64,000 nt of DNA from an uncultured Bacteroidota bacterium (lineage in GTDB: Bacteria > Bacteroidota > Bacteroidia > Chitinophagales > Chitinophagaceae). Under the pieces are notes generated by a model. The model made no database searches and was not told the DNA's origin. It was given only the letters and a program-made list of their open reading frames with translations. Made by a program: the position numbers and the translations under genes. Below, piece by piece: positions 25,994 through 34,357 of the stretch (within the stretch, counting starts at the first letter, position 1; every line of letters begins with the position of its first letter). The stretch is from contig CADEDV010000013.1 of the NCBI GenBank assembly GCA_902826165.1, positions 27,557 to 91,556 on the forward strand. Direction: 5' to 3'.

Positions 25994-26989
25994 TTATAAA
26001 GTAAGCAGGCTGCAACCCCTGAGATCGCTGTTATCCAGCCGGCCGAGTACTTCAAAACTCCCGTCGGCGAACAAACGGCCTGCATCATCTGTAGCAATGA
26101 AACTACAGGAGTGAATATTGACCAGGTCAATAACATTAATAGCACCCGTTATATGTTTGTCTCCCGGACAATTCCGAACATATAACGGGTCTTCTTCATC
26201 TCTCATCAATACTTTCATCCATGGAGGGTTATTGAAAATTCCATTACCTTTTGAATAGGCCTGTGACAGTAATTCAGTCATGCCATATTCCGAATGAATA
26301 ACAGGAACATGAAAGGCATGTTTCAACACATCATGCACTTCTGCCCGGATCATTTCCTTTCTTTTGCCTTTCATACCACCCGTCTCCATCAAGGTTATAT
26401 ACCTCAAAGGCATGGAGAATTTTTCAGCAAGATCTAATAAAGCAAAGGTTACCCCGATAAGCAATGTGGGTTGCCGTTGGCTTTCCAGTTGCTGCAACGC
26501 GGCGGCCAGTTTTTCATGTTCGTTCAAATAAAAACCACTTTGCGGGTGGTTGCTTTGCTCTACGAGTTCGTTGACCATATACACCAGCGAGGAGCTGCTT
26601 CTTTCCAGGTAAGAAGGCAACAAACCAATAATGCAAAGCTCTTTTGCTACACCATAGAATAATTCAAACCCTCTGGTAAAACTTTCTTTATACAGCGATG
26701 CATCGTTTATATAATGCCGGCTGTTAACAGTAGTGGTGGTGCCGCTGCTTTCGAATACCGCTTCGGGCTCAAAATCTCCTGACATTACCGCATGGGACTT
26801 AAAGAACCGGATCGGTAAAAAAGGTATTTGTTCAATTTCCCCAACGCTTGCCGGGTTTACAGCCAGTGCATCCACATAGTTTTTGTAGACAGGGTTGGCC
26901 CCGTATTGATACCGGAAAATTTCCAGGGAAAGGGCTTCAAAACCCTGTTTGTCAACATTGAAAATTTTATGATTCCATTGTTCGGGCAT
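25994..26989 (-). CDS. LuxE/acyl-protein synthetase-like adenylating enzyme
   Basis: The 331-residue soluble protein resembles the acyl-protein synthetase (LuxE, PF04443) family of ANL-like adenylating enzymes. The nucleotide-binding FESSGTTTT and the SEYGMTELLSQAY motif fit. Such stand-alone genes are common in Bacteroidota and are not linked to light emission; no luxA, luxB, luxC or luxD partner is present. It probably activates a carboxylic acid with ATP, for transfer to a protein or carrier, but the substrate is unknown. It converges with the LytTR gene and is divergent from the small lipoprotein gene at 27042. Confidence 0.75.
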   Translation of the reverse strand: MPEQWNHKIFNVDKQGFEALSLEIFRYQYGANPVYKNYVDALAVNPASVGEIEQIPFLPIRFFKSHAVMSGDFEPEAVFESSGTTTTVNSRHYINDASLYKESFTRGFELFYGVAKELCIIGLLPSYLERSSSSLVYMVNELVEQSNHPQSGFYLNEHEKLAAALQQLESQRQPTLLIGVTFALLDLAEKFSMPLRYITLMETGGMKGKRKEMIRAEVHDVLKHAFHVPVIHSEYGMTELLSQAYSKGNGIFNNPPWMKVLMRDEEDPLYVRNCPGDKHITGAINVIDLVNIHSCSFIATDDAGRLFADGSFEVLGRLDNSDLRGCSLLTL

Positions 26990-27014
26990 AATCCTTGTGT
27001 GCTGGTAAAAAGCT

Positions 27015-27022
27015 TATATTTG
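27015..27022 (+). promoter_or_regulatory. Bacteroidota-type -7 box (TATATTTG)
   Basis: TATATTTG matches the TAnnTTTG consensus exactly, with a TTG at 26995-26997, 17 bases upstream. Initiation would fall near 27030, giving a leader of about 12 bases before the ATG at 27042. The spacing to TTG is slightly short. Confidence 0.5.
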
Positions 27023-27041
27023 TTTAACCTCAATTCCTGAT

Positions 27042-27503
27042 ATGAAAGCAAAAATAGTTTTACTGATCCTGATTCTTGTCGGCATTTTTATGGCCTGTAA
27101 TAAAGATAAGTTTACTACGATACCCCAGATCAAAATAAAATCAGTAACTCCTGAAACGGTAAGCCAGGGAAGTGTTATTGAAATGAGGGGGCAGTTCACC
27201 GATGAAGAAGGCGACCTTGATTCTGTTTTTGTTGTTTATAAATGGTATGACGGGGCCTCGGCAGCTATTGTTTTTGATACGATAAAATACAGCATCGACA
27301 TTCTTGGTTTACCCAAAAATACAAGAGAGGGTGATCTGTTGCTGACATTTGCTTATGGCATCCAGATTGACGGCGTAACCCAGCTTACACCAACGCCCAG
27401 TATCCGGGATACTTCTGCCACTTTTGGAATTGTCTTAAAAGATAAAGAAGCGAACAGGAGTGATTATGCAGAATCACCAAAAATGCGATTGATAAAATTC
27501 TAA
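27042..27503 (+). CDS. Small predicted lipoprotein, function unknown
   Basis: This 153-residue protein has a lipoprotein leader with lipobox FMAC (Cys19) and then a beta-rich region. A segment with FTDEEGDLDSVFVVYKWYDG resembles the acidic, Ig-like strands seen in many Bacteroidota surface lipoproteins. I do not recognise a named family. It precedes the UbiA-like gene by only 5 bases and may be co-transcribed with it and the M42 peptidase. The location is probably the outer membrane. Confidence 0.7.
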   Translation: MKAKIVLLILILVGIFMACNKDKFTTIPQIKIKSVTPETVSQGSVIEMRGQFTDEEGDLDSVFVVYKWYDGASAAIVFDTIKYSIDILGLPKNTREGDLLLTFAYGIQIDGVTQLTPTPSIRDTSATFGIVLKDKEANRSDYAESPKMRLIKF

Positions 27504-27508
27504 CCGCT

Positions 27509-28348
27509 TTGCCAGGGAATACAGGCCGATTTTTTATATACAGCAATATATTTATTGCTGTATGTGCTGCGCTGATGGTCAATCAAACCAGCCAGCTGTT
27601 ATTAAATAGTTCTCCTGGTATTCATTTAACAGCTTTTGTATTTTTTGCCACTCTCTGTAGCTATAGTTTTCATTGGTATCTGACATCTTCTTCTGTATTA
27701 CCTTCTCCCCGGATCATTTGGTTGAAAAAAAATCATGCTGTACATCTCATCTTATTCTTTGTAGGTTTAGCAGGATCTGCTGTTTTCTTTTTCTACCTGC
27801 TTCCCATCTGGCCCTGGTTGCTGGTATCCGCTTTTGTCACCTTCCTGTACTCAGCCCCCAAAATCCCTCATAAATATTTCAGGGCTTTAAGAAAAGTAGC
27901 GATCGGCAAAACTATTTTCCTTGCTTTTGTATGGATGTATGTTACTACGGTATTGCCGATTGTTGTTTCGGGAACTGCATGGCGTGAAGATTTTATCCTT
28001 TTTATGATCAGCCGTTTTTTTCTCATTTATGCGATCTGCATTTTATTTGACCTGCGTGACCGGGAAGACGATAAAGCAGCAGGTATCCGGAGCCTGATCA
28101 CTTACCTGAACGAAACAGCGATCAGCAATCTTTTTGTTATCTCGCTGGTGTTATTCAGTGCGGCCACATTATGGATGCTGAATTACAGCCACCACACCAC
28201 CGATATTATTCTATTGCTTATTCCCGGTTTCATTACAGCAGCACTGTTCCGGTACGCCAGCCGTCATTTCTCCGACCTGCTCTACTATTTTGTATTGGAC
28301 GGGCTGATGGCACTTTCAGCCCTGTTGATGCTGGTAGCCGGCATTTGA
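27509..28348 (+). CDS. UbiA-like polytopic membrane protein
   Basis: The 279-residue protein has about eight to nine hydrophobic helices. The segment ILFDLRDREDDKAAGIRSL in the second half matches the second aspartate-rich motif (DxxxD) of UbiA prenyltransferases. The first motif (usually NDxxDxxxD) is not present; the equivalent region reads CSYSFHWYL. So it may be a divergent or non-catalytic relative. No ATG lies at the N-terminus; the best start is TTG 27509, five bases after the lipoprotein stop, and the leader-like FFIYSNIFIAVCAAL follows directly. An upstream in-frame non-ATG start cannot be excluded. Confidence 0.6.
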   Translation: MPGNTGRFFIYSNIFIAVCAALMVNQTSQLLLNSSPGIHLTAFVFFATLCSYSFHWYLTSSSVLPSPRIIWLKKNHAVHLILFFVGLAGSAVFFFYLLPIWPWLLVSAFVTFLYSAPKIPHKYFRALRKVAIGKTIFLAFVWMYVTTVLPIVVSGTAWREDFILFMISRFFLIYAICILFDLRDREDDKAAGIRSLITYLNETAISNLFVISLVLFSAATLWMLNYSHHTTDIILLLIPGFITAALFRYASRHFSDLLYYFVLDGLMALSALLMLVAGI

Positions 28349-28349
28349 C

Positions 28350-28357
28350 TATTTTTG
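28350..28357 (+). promoter_or_regulatory. Bacteroidota-type -7 box (TATTTTTG) before the M42 peptidase gene
   Basis: TATTTTTG fits TAnnTTTG and lies 20 bases before the ATG at 28378. A TTG at 28325-28327 is 22 bases upstream. It overlaps the region just after the UbiA-like stop. Confidence 0.45.
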
Positions 28358-28377
28358 CCAAAATTTAATACTCCCGT

Positions 28378-29481
28378 ATGGCAAAAGCTGTAAAGTCCAA
28401 GAAATCACTAATTACTGAAAAATCTGCTGCATTTTTACGCAGTTATATCAATAATGCCTCCCCGGTTGGTTTTGAAACCTGGGGCCAAAAGCTCTGGATC
28501 GAATACCTGAAACCATATGTGGATACGCATTTTGTAGATCCTTACGGAACAGCTGTTGGCGTTATCAACCCTGATCATACCTTTAAAGTAGTGATCGAAG
28601 CCCATGCAGATGAGATCAGCTGGTTTGTGAATTACGTTACCGCAGAAGGATTGATCTACCTGAAAAGAAATGGCGGCGTAGATCACCAGACAGCACCGGC
28701 TTCCCGTGTCTTTATTCATGGCAAAAAAGGACCGGTAAAAGCTGTCTTTGGATGGCCTGCTATCCATACAAGACTTGGATCGGATAAAGAAACACAGCCC
28801 AAGACCGATAATCTATGGCTGGATTGCGGAGCCAGGAACCGCAAAGAAGTCGAATCATTAGGTATTCATATTGGCGCTGTAGTTACCTACCAGGATGGTT
28901 ATGACGAACTGGCCAACGGGAACCTGATTGGCCGTGCTTTCGATAATCGTATCGGTGGTTTTATGATCGCTGAAGTAGCCAGGCTGTTAAAAGAGAATAA
29001 AAAGAAACTGCCTTTCGGTTTATACGTGGTGAATGCGGTGCAGGAAGAAATCGGTCTCCGCGGTGCGGAAATGATTGCCCGCCGCATCAAGCCGAACGTG
29101 GCGATAGTAACTGATGTGACCCATGACACGACAACCCCGATGATCAACAAAAATATTGAAGGGGATGTAAGTACCGGTAAAGGTCCTTCCTTATCATATG
29201 CCCCGGCTGTTCATAATAAACTGCTGGCAGTGGTTGAGAAAGTGGCAGCTGACAAAAAGATACCGGTTCAATGGCGGGCATTAAGCCGCAGCACCGGCAC
29301 CGATACAGATTCTTTTGCCTATTCTAATGATGGTTGCCCCTCAGTGCTGATATCAATTCCATTGCGTTATATGCATACAACAGTAGAAATGCTGCACAAA
29401 GATGATATTGAGAACACCATCAAACTGATGTATGAGACCTTACTGACCCTGTCACCTAAAACAAACCTGAGCTATCTCTGA
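28378..29481 (+). CDS. M42-family metallo-aminopeptidase (FrvX/CelM-like)
   Basis: The 367-residue cytoplasmic protein shows the two-zinc site of M42 peptidases: EAHADE (His76, Asp78), GRAFDNRIGG, VQEEIGLRG and ALSRSTGTD near the end. These enzymes form large dodecamers that remove N-terminal residues from peptides; the older names cellulase M or endoglucanase are misleading. Its stop overlaps the ATG of the following 59-codon gene by one base (TGATG). Nothing links it functionally to the phosphonate genes downstream. Confidence 0.9.
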   Translation: MAKAVKSKKSLITEKSAAFLRSYINNASPVGFETWGQKLWIEYLKPYVDTHFVDPYGTAVGVINPDHTFKVVIEAHADEISWFVNYVTAEGLIYLKRNGGVDHQTAPASRVFIHGKKGPVKAVFGWPAIHTRLGSDKETQPKTDNLWLDCGARNRKEVESLGIHIGAVVTYQDGYDELANGNLIGRAFDNRIGGFMIAEVARLLKENKKKLPFGLYVVNAVQEEIGLRGAEMIARRIKPNVAIVTDVTHDTTTPMINKNIEGDVSTGKGPSLSYAPAVHNKLLAVVEKVAADKKIPVQWRALSRSTGTDTDSFAYSNDGCPSVLISIPLRYMHTTVEMLHKDDIENTIKLMYETLLTLSPKTNLSYL

Positions 29482-29660
29482 TGTTACCTCATCTGCTTTA
29501 TATTGACCCCGGGAGCGGCAGTTATTTTATACAGGTAATTGTGGCTGCATTATTAGGTGCTGCTTTCTGGATCAAAATGTCATGGCACCGGATCAAAGCT
29601 TTCTTTTCCGGGAATAAGTTTAAGCAGGCAGAAAAGAAGGACGAAGAAAATACCGCCTAG
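29481..29660 (+). CDS. Small membrane protein of 59 residues with YIDPGSGSYF motif
   Basis: A complete frame from ATG 29481 to TAG 29660 encodes 59 residues. It begins MLPHLLYIDPGSGSYFIQV, followed by one membrane helix (about 16-36) and a lysine/glutamate-rich cytosolic tail. Short proteins with a YIDPG(S/T)GS start are conserved in Bacteroidota and I recall them near membrane sulfatase-like or glycan genes, but their role is unknown. It overlaps the M42 peptidase stop by one base and ends one base before the end of the converging glycerophosphotransferase-like gene. The motif and fit between neighbours make it a real gene. Confidence 0.75.
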   Translation: MLPHLLYIDPGSGSYFIQVIVAALLGAAFWIKMSWHRIKAFFSGNKFKQAEKKDEENTA

Positions 29661-29661
29661 G

Positions 29662-30768
29662 TTATTTTATTTTACTTAGAACATACGCAAGTCCTGACCG
29701 GTAGGCCTCTTTACTATTATAAAAAGTCTTTTGACTTAATTCATCGATCGTATTTGTAAAGCCGGTCTGCAGGGAAGTTAATTCATTTATTTTTTGAGGT
29801 AATTTCCCCAGTTCAGCTGGTGAAATGGCAACTCCCAGCGAAGAACGTAAACTATTTTCAATGGGTTCAATATCCAGCTCTTTCCAATCCGGGTTCATCT
29901 GCTTATAAGTAGTATCAATAAACAATACGGGTTTTCTCATTCCAAACGCAAATTCAAAAGCAATACCGGATCTGTCAGTTATGAGTATATCGGCAGATGG
30001 CAGCCTGTCAAAAACATTGGGTAACTCATCCATTGACATCTCTGGATTCTTGGCAATGAGTTGCTGAATTTTCCTAAACTCCTTTTTCTTTCTTTTTGCA
30101 TACTCCGGGTGAGAGCGGAGAATAACCTTGTAGGGTAATTTTGATAACAGCTGCAACAATTCTTCGATGCAGGTATCCAGGATACAACCCTCAAACCAGG
30201 AAGGGGCTATAAGAATTGTGGATTGATCATTACCCGTTGTCACACTACTATGGCTATTCAGCTCATCCAATAATGGGTAACCATAAGGAATGGCCGTCTT
30301 TTGCCTTTGTCCATATAGCTCTTCCGCTTTCCTGATCTCCCTCAACTGGTACTCACCTATACAGAAAATTGCATCATAGTGAAAAAAAGCTTTTTTCCGG
30401 TATTGCTGGTGTGTGCTCACTGCTGCATGAAACATATATACATAAGCTCCTACACCCGGAGATCGCTTAAATAAAAAATTATCCAAGTCCGGCATGGTCA
30501 TGATCATCACATCCGCCCGGATACGGGAGAATAGAAACCCCAGCATCCATTTCACATACAGCACATTCATTCCAGCCGGTGCTTTCTCTAATAAGGAGTC
30601 ATTTTTATCAGAAGTAATATAACAAATACTGATCCCCGGTTCTGACAGGAGGTCATCAATTAATTTTTTGAAATAAATAAAATAGTGACGGCTCTCTGCA
30701 TAGAAAATCACCCGTTGCTTTTGCTGCAATAGCCGGTTCACCTGTGTATATTCAGAAAAAAAACTCAT
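29662..30768 (-). CDS. CDP-glycerol glycerophosphotransferase-family protein, candidate phosphonate transferase
   Basis: The 368-residue protein belongs to the TagB/TagF/SpsB family (PF04464). The core motifs are LIAPSW, ILRSHPEY and ADILITDRSGIAFEF, the last holding the nucleotide-binding DxSG. Members move a phosphoglycerol-like group from a CDP carrier to a glycan or lipid. It is the last gene of a four-gene unit with PEP mutase, phosphonopyruvate decarboxylase and a reductase, 3 bases after the reductase gene. This suggests that it transfers 2-hydroxyethylphosphonate from its CMP-activated form. There is no membrane segment; a peripheral inner-face location is likely. The acceptor is unknown. 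Confidence 0.8.
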   Translation of the reverse strand: MSFFSEYTQVNRLLQQKQRVIFYAESRHYFIYFKKLIDDLLSEPGISICYITSDKNDSLLEKAPAGMNVLYVKWMLGFLFSRIRADVMIMTMPDLDNFLFKRSPGVGAYVYMFHAAVSTHQQYRKKAFFHYDAIFCIGEYQLREIRKAEELYGQRQKTAIPYGYPLLDELNSHSSVTTGNDQSTILIAPSWFEGCILDTCIEELLQLLSKLPYKVILRSHPEYAKRKKKEFRKIQQLIAKNPEMSMDELPNVFDRLPSADILITDRSGIAFEFAFGMRKPVLFIDTTYKQMNPDWKELDIEPIENSLRSSLGVAISPAELGKLPQKINELTSLQTGFTNTIDELSQKTFYNSKEAYRSGLAYVLSKIK

Positions 30769-30771
30769 TCC

Positions 30772-31800
30772 TTAAAGATATTGCATGATCAGCTCTCTTA
30801 GCCGCCCCCGGTCAAATGCCACCGGATTATTCGCAAACCGTTCTTCATTCACTTCATCCAGCAGCGCTTCAATGATTGCTGATTTGTTAATCCCAAGTTC
30901 AGCCAGTGTTGTTTTCAACCCTGCATCCAGCATTACCTGCTGTATCATTTCCTTCGCCGCAGATGAATCGTTGACTCCCAATAAAGAGCATAATTCATTA
31001 CCAGGGCTATTGTAAATAAAAAACAGGGGTAGGAATAAAGCGACTGCCTGTCCGTGTGGTATACTATGATTAGCCGTTAAAAAATAAGACAGGGCATGTG
31101 GTCCGGTGGTCCGGGTAATATTAATGGCGTTGCCAGCCTTGTGCGCAGCCAGCAGCATTTTTTCCCGGTCTTCACGGGAAGGTGAATGAACAGTCTTTAA
31201 AAAACTTTCTCTCCACAGGTGAATGGCATCACTTGCATAACCTTTTGACTCAACTGTTGCATTTTTATTCCAGTATGATTCGATAGCCTGTGCCAGGACA
31301 TCCATTCCCGACACCGCTGTTTGATAAACGGGTAATGAATAAGTTAATCCCGGATCAAGCAGTACTACTTGTGGCAATAATTGCTGATGTACTAACGATA
31401 TTTTTTTCTTCCCCTGGTAAACTACCGCAAAATGAGTAGCCTCGCTCCCTGAACCGGCTGTAGTGGGAGACACTATAAAAAAAGGAACGGGCAAAGAAGA
31501 TTGAACCCGTTTGTAAATGATCGCTTTGGCAAGATCGATCACACTACCACCGCCAATAGCAAGTAAAGCAGAACCCGGCTCTTTGTTAAACTCAGTCAGC
31601 GCTGACAGTATCTCCTGCTCCTCCACATTGGCTCCTCTTTTCTTATACGACCTTGCGGATAATTCCTCCAAAAAAACTGGCTGTTCATCGAGGTGAAAAT
31701 GCTCACCTGTAATAACAAATACAGAAGTAAAACCTGCTTTGCGAATGGCTTCGCCTGCTTGCAACAAACTATTTTCTCCTTGTATTACCTGCTGCATCAA
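30772..31800 (-). CDS. Iron-containing alcohol dehydrogenase, probable phosphonoacetaldehyde reductase
   Basis: The 342-residue protein is a group III iron-dependent alcohol dehydrogenase. GGGSVIDLAK is the NAD(P)-binding motif. Metal ligands are in GMDVLAQAIES, GPHALSYF and HSIPHGQA. Placed 7 bases after the phosphonopyruvate decarboxylase gene, it most likely reduces phosphonoacetaldehyde to 2-hydroxyethylphosphonate, as the PhpC-type reductases do. An aminotransferase, which would make 2-aminoethylphosphonate instead, is absent. Start may be at the first or second of two adjacent ATG codons. Confidence 0.85.
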   Translation of the reverse strand: MMQQVIQGENSLLQAGEAIRKAGFTSVFVITGEHFHLDEQPVFLEELSARSYKKRGANVEEQEILSALTEFNKEPGSALLAIGGGSVIDLAKAIIYKRVQSSLPVPFFIVSPTTAGSGSEATHFAVVYQGKKKISLVHQQLLPQVVLLDPGLTYSLPVYQTAVSGMDVLAQAIESYWNKNATVESKGYASDAIHLWRESFLKTVHSPSREDREKMLLAAHKAGNAINITRTTGPHALSYFLTANHSIPHGQAVALFLPLFFIYNSPGNELCSLLGVNDSSAAKEMIQQVMLDAGLKTTLAELGINKSAIIEALLDEVNEERFANNPVAFDRGRLRELIMQYL

Positions 31801-31807
31801 TGAACAT

Positions 31808-32935
31808 TTAATGATCCTTTCGCAAGGCTTTCATGAAATCATTTTTCCAATCAGTAGGATTACCGGCTGGCCTGTCCAGCTCTTTCCTTGAGTACTGATT
31901 GGTTCTTATCTCTACAAACTGTAATCCCGGAACAGCTAGGTCATTATCCAACCACCGAATTAACTCACCTTCATTTAAGATCCGCACTGTTTTTGTATAT
32001 CCCGAAGCCCGTGCGATGCTGCAACAATCAGCAAAGTAAGCTGCTGTTGGCTGGCCGCCGACTGATTCATGACTTCCATTATTGATAACAACATGAATAA
32101 AATCATTCTTGACCTGTTGTGCAATGACCGGCAATGCACCCATTTGCATTAACAAGGCTCCGTCGCCATCCAGCATGATGGTCCTTTCTGTTTTATTTTT
32201 GGCCACTCCCAATGCAATATGACTGGCATGTCCCATGGCGCCGACACTTAAAAAATAATTGCTGACCTTTTTTTGCTGCAGCTCATTTTGCTCATAAAAC
32301 TCACGGCCTATCTTACCTGTAGTACAGATCACCGTTTCGTCACCTTTTAACTGTGTAATGATCTTTTTGATCACTTCTTCCCGTACTAATGAATAATGAT
32401 TCTCCACAGCTTTACCTTCATAGGGCTCAAATATTTCTTCCGGCACCAGCAAGGCCACAGGTTTTTTACACTCAACAGCTTCTTCAATGGCATCATTGAT
32501 AGTACTGAAACTTCCTTCCTCATTTTCATCAAGAAGGTAAACGGGCACTTCAAGCACTTCCAGCAGGTCTTTCGTAATTCTTCCCATTTTCACATGTTGT
32601 GGTTCATCTTTGGTACCCGGTTTTCCCCTCCAGCCAATCAGTAACAACATGGGCACGGAATACACTTCTTTATCCGCCAGCGAGGTCAGCGGGTTGATGA
32701 TGTTACCAAGCCCTGAATTTTGTAAATATACCAGCGGCAATTTCCCGGTGGCGAAATGATACCCCGAAGCCAGTCCTACGGCCAATCCTTCATTTGCCGT
32801 TATGATATGTTCATCCGGGGCGGAATGGTCCTGCACATATTTCAGAAAATGTTTCAGTAAAGAATCGGGAACACCGGTAAAGAATGAAAGGCCTTTCTTC
32901 TTCAGAAAATCATATAGTCTTCCGGGGCTGATCAT
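31808..32935 (-). CDS. Phosphonopyruvate decarboxylase
   Basis: The 375-residue thiamine diphosphate enzyme matches the phosphonopyruvate decarboxylase/sulfopyruvate decarboxylase group. The cofactor motif runs from [12 protein letters not shown] to [13 protein letters not shown], and the N-terminal TGVPDSLLK and [15 protein letters not shown] are typical of the phosphonate branch. It makes the phosphonate pathway irreversible by converting phosphonopyruvate to phosphonoacetaldehyde. Its start overlaps the PEP mutase stop by 4 bases, so the two are translationally coupled. The sulfopyruvate alternative is unlikely given the fused PEP mutase next door. Confidence 0.93.
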   Translation of the reverse strand: MISPGRLYDFLKKKGLSFFTGVPDSLLKHFLKYVQDHSAPDEHIITANEGLAVGLASGYHFATGKLPLVYLQNSGLGNIINPLTSLADKEVYSVPMLLLIGWRGKPGTKDEPQHVKMGRITKDLLEVLEVPVYLLDENEEGSFSTINDAIEEAVECKKPVALLVPEEIFEPYEGKAVENHYSLVREEVIKKIITQLKGDETVICTTGKIGREFYEQNELQQKKVSNYFLSVGAMGHASHIALGVAKNKTERTIMLDGDGALLMQMGALPVIAQQVKNDFIHVVINNGSHESVGGQPTAAYFADCCSIARASGYTKTVRILNEGELIRWLDNDLAVPGLQFVEIRTNQYSRKELDRPAGNPTDWKNDFMKALRKDH

Positions 32936-34236
32936 AATTGTGATGGGATTAATTTCAGCAGTTCACTGATGGGCATTAACCTGTCTTCTGCTTCTTTGGC
33001 ACGGCTGTGTTGCAGAATTGATTCAGCAGTAGTCAGCATCGAAGGATAAGCACTACGTAATAAATGATTGGCATAGATAACAATATTAAACCCGGCTTCC
33101 TCGAGTTGCTGCCAGGTAATACTGTTATAGGTAGTGGGTACCGCTACTAAGGTTACTTTATTTTCGAGTTCTTTGTATTGCCTTGCAAAATCCAGGATTT
33201 CCTTTCCATCCTGCGATTTACTATGGATCATAATTCCATCCACACCGGCTGCGATATAGGCTCTTGCCCTTTCCATGGCATCCGCAATCGTTTTACCCAA
33301 TATCAAACTTTCAATGCGGGCAATGATCATAAAATCTTTGGTCACACAATTCTTCTTACCGGTTCTTATTTTCTCACAAAAATCTTCAATACTATCCTGC
33401 TCCTGTGATGATTGTTCTTCCAGCAATGAATTTTTTTTCAGCCCGATCTTATCTTCGATAACTATGGCTGAAATGCCCAGCCTTTCCAGCGAACGCACCG
33501 TAAAAACAAAATGTTCGATTTTTCCACCTGTATCCCCATCAAAGATCACGGGCTTGGTGGTCACTTCCAGTATATCATTCAATGTCTGTAACCTGGATGT
33601 AACATCAACGGCTTCAATATCCGGTTTGCCTTTTGCCATTGAATCGGTCAGGCTGCTGATCCACATGGCATCAAACTCCTGTTGTATTCCTTTTTCGTTA
33701 GTGAAAGAAGTATTCTCCACGATCAGGCCACTTAAACCGTTATGCGCTTCCAGCACCCGCATACAGGGCTTCACAGAAAGAATTCTTCGTAGTCTTTTCA
33801 ACCGTATATCGGCTGTAGTTCCTGTTTCCTTCAATGCTTTTTGAATAGCCGTTGAACTGATACCACCGGTATAAGGGACTTCCACCAGTTCACCGCCCCA
33901 CTCCTCCAATGTATCAATAACCTTCTGTCTTGTTGCCTGCTGCACACCGGTTTTCCAGTCATCCCCGTGTACTACAAAAGCAGGTCTCAGCTTTTGGAGG
34001 TTGGCAGAATAATCCAGTGTTTCCTGCGGAATAACTTCACTCACACCGGCAATATTTTCAACAATGATCTTCCGCTGTTCAAAACTGAGATAAGGCACCC
34101 TTTTATAGCTGGCAATAGCTTTATCAGTCAATAATCCAATTACGACTTTGCCCAGCTTTTTGCCTGTATTGATAATGTTCAGGTGACCCGGGTGGATCAG
34201 GTCTGCACTCATACCGATGTAAACGATCTTTTCCAT
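32932..34236 (-). CDS. Bifunctional cytidylyltransferase-phosphoenolpyruvate phosphomutase
   Basis: The 434-residue protein fuses two domains. Residues 1-135 form a TagD-like nucleotidyltransferase with [13 protein letters not shown] (HxGH at 15-18) and a late GGISST motif. Residues about 150-434 are PEP mutase: the metal-binding DGDTGG (233-238) and the diagnostic EDKxxxxxNS signature at 261-270, which separates true mutases from isocitrate lyase-type lyases. PEP mutase makes phosphonopyruvate from phosphoenolpyruvate, the entry to nearly all natural phosphonates. The N-terminal domain probably couples the finished phosphonate to CMP for transfer. This is the first gene of the unit and overlaps the decarboxylase by 4 bases. 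Confidence 0.93.
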   Translation of the reverse strand: MEKIVYIGMSADLIHPGHLNIINTGKKLGKVVIGLLTDKAIASYKRVPYLSFEQRKIIVENIAGVSEVIPQETLDYSANLQKLRPAFVVHGDDWKTGVQQATRQKVIDTLEEWGGELVEVPYTGGISSTAIQKALKETGTTADIRLKRLRRILSVKPCMRVLEAHNGLSGLIVENTSFTNEKGIQQEFDAMWISSLTDSMAKGKPDIEAVDVTSRLQTLNDILEVTTKPVIFDGDTGGKIEHFVFTVRSLERLGISAIVIEDKIGLKKNSLLEEQSSQEQDSIEDFCEKIRTGKKNCVTKDFMIIARIESLILGKTIADAMERARAYIAAGVDGIMIHSKSQDGKEILDFARQYKELENKVTLVAVPTTYNSITWQQLEEAGFNIVIYANHLLRSAYPSMLTTAESILQHSRAKEAEDRLMPISELLKLIPSQL

Positions 34237-34285
34237 ATATCAGGGCCGAAAATAAACTATTCCCGCCGCCGGATAAAGAACCGCT

Positions 34286-34326
34286 CAAAATTAAATGCCC
34301 GGAATACCCATGCTTTTATAGTTTTG
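34286..34326. promoter_or_regulatory. Divergent -7 boxes between the phosphonate operon and the sulfatase-like pair
   Basis: On the - strand TAATTTTG (34293-34286) fits TAnnTTTG about 50 bases before the PEP mutase start. On the + strand TAGTTTTG (34319-34326) fits about 32 bases before the ATG at 34358. Neither has an ideal TTG at -33. The back-to-back layout would allow joint control of both transcripts. Confidence 0.45.
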
Positions 34327-34357
34327 TCCCGGTTTGCTGCAAAAACTGAGTTTTTAC

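Noticed and set aside
25994..26989. Light-emission (lux) genes
   Set aside because: Only a LuxE-like protein is present; no luciferase, reductase or transferase partner, so the family resemblance does not indicate bioluminescence.
33275..33844. Open frame of 189 codons on the + strand
   Set aside because: Antisense to the PEP mutase fusion, whose diagnostic motifs are intact; serine-rich shadow.
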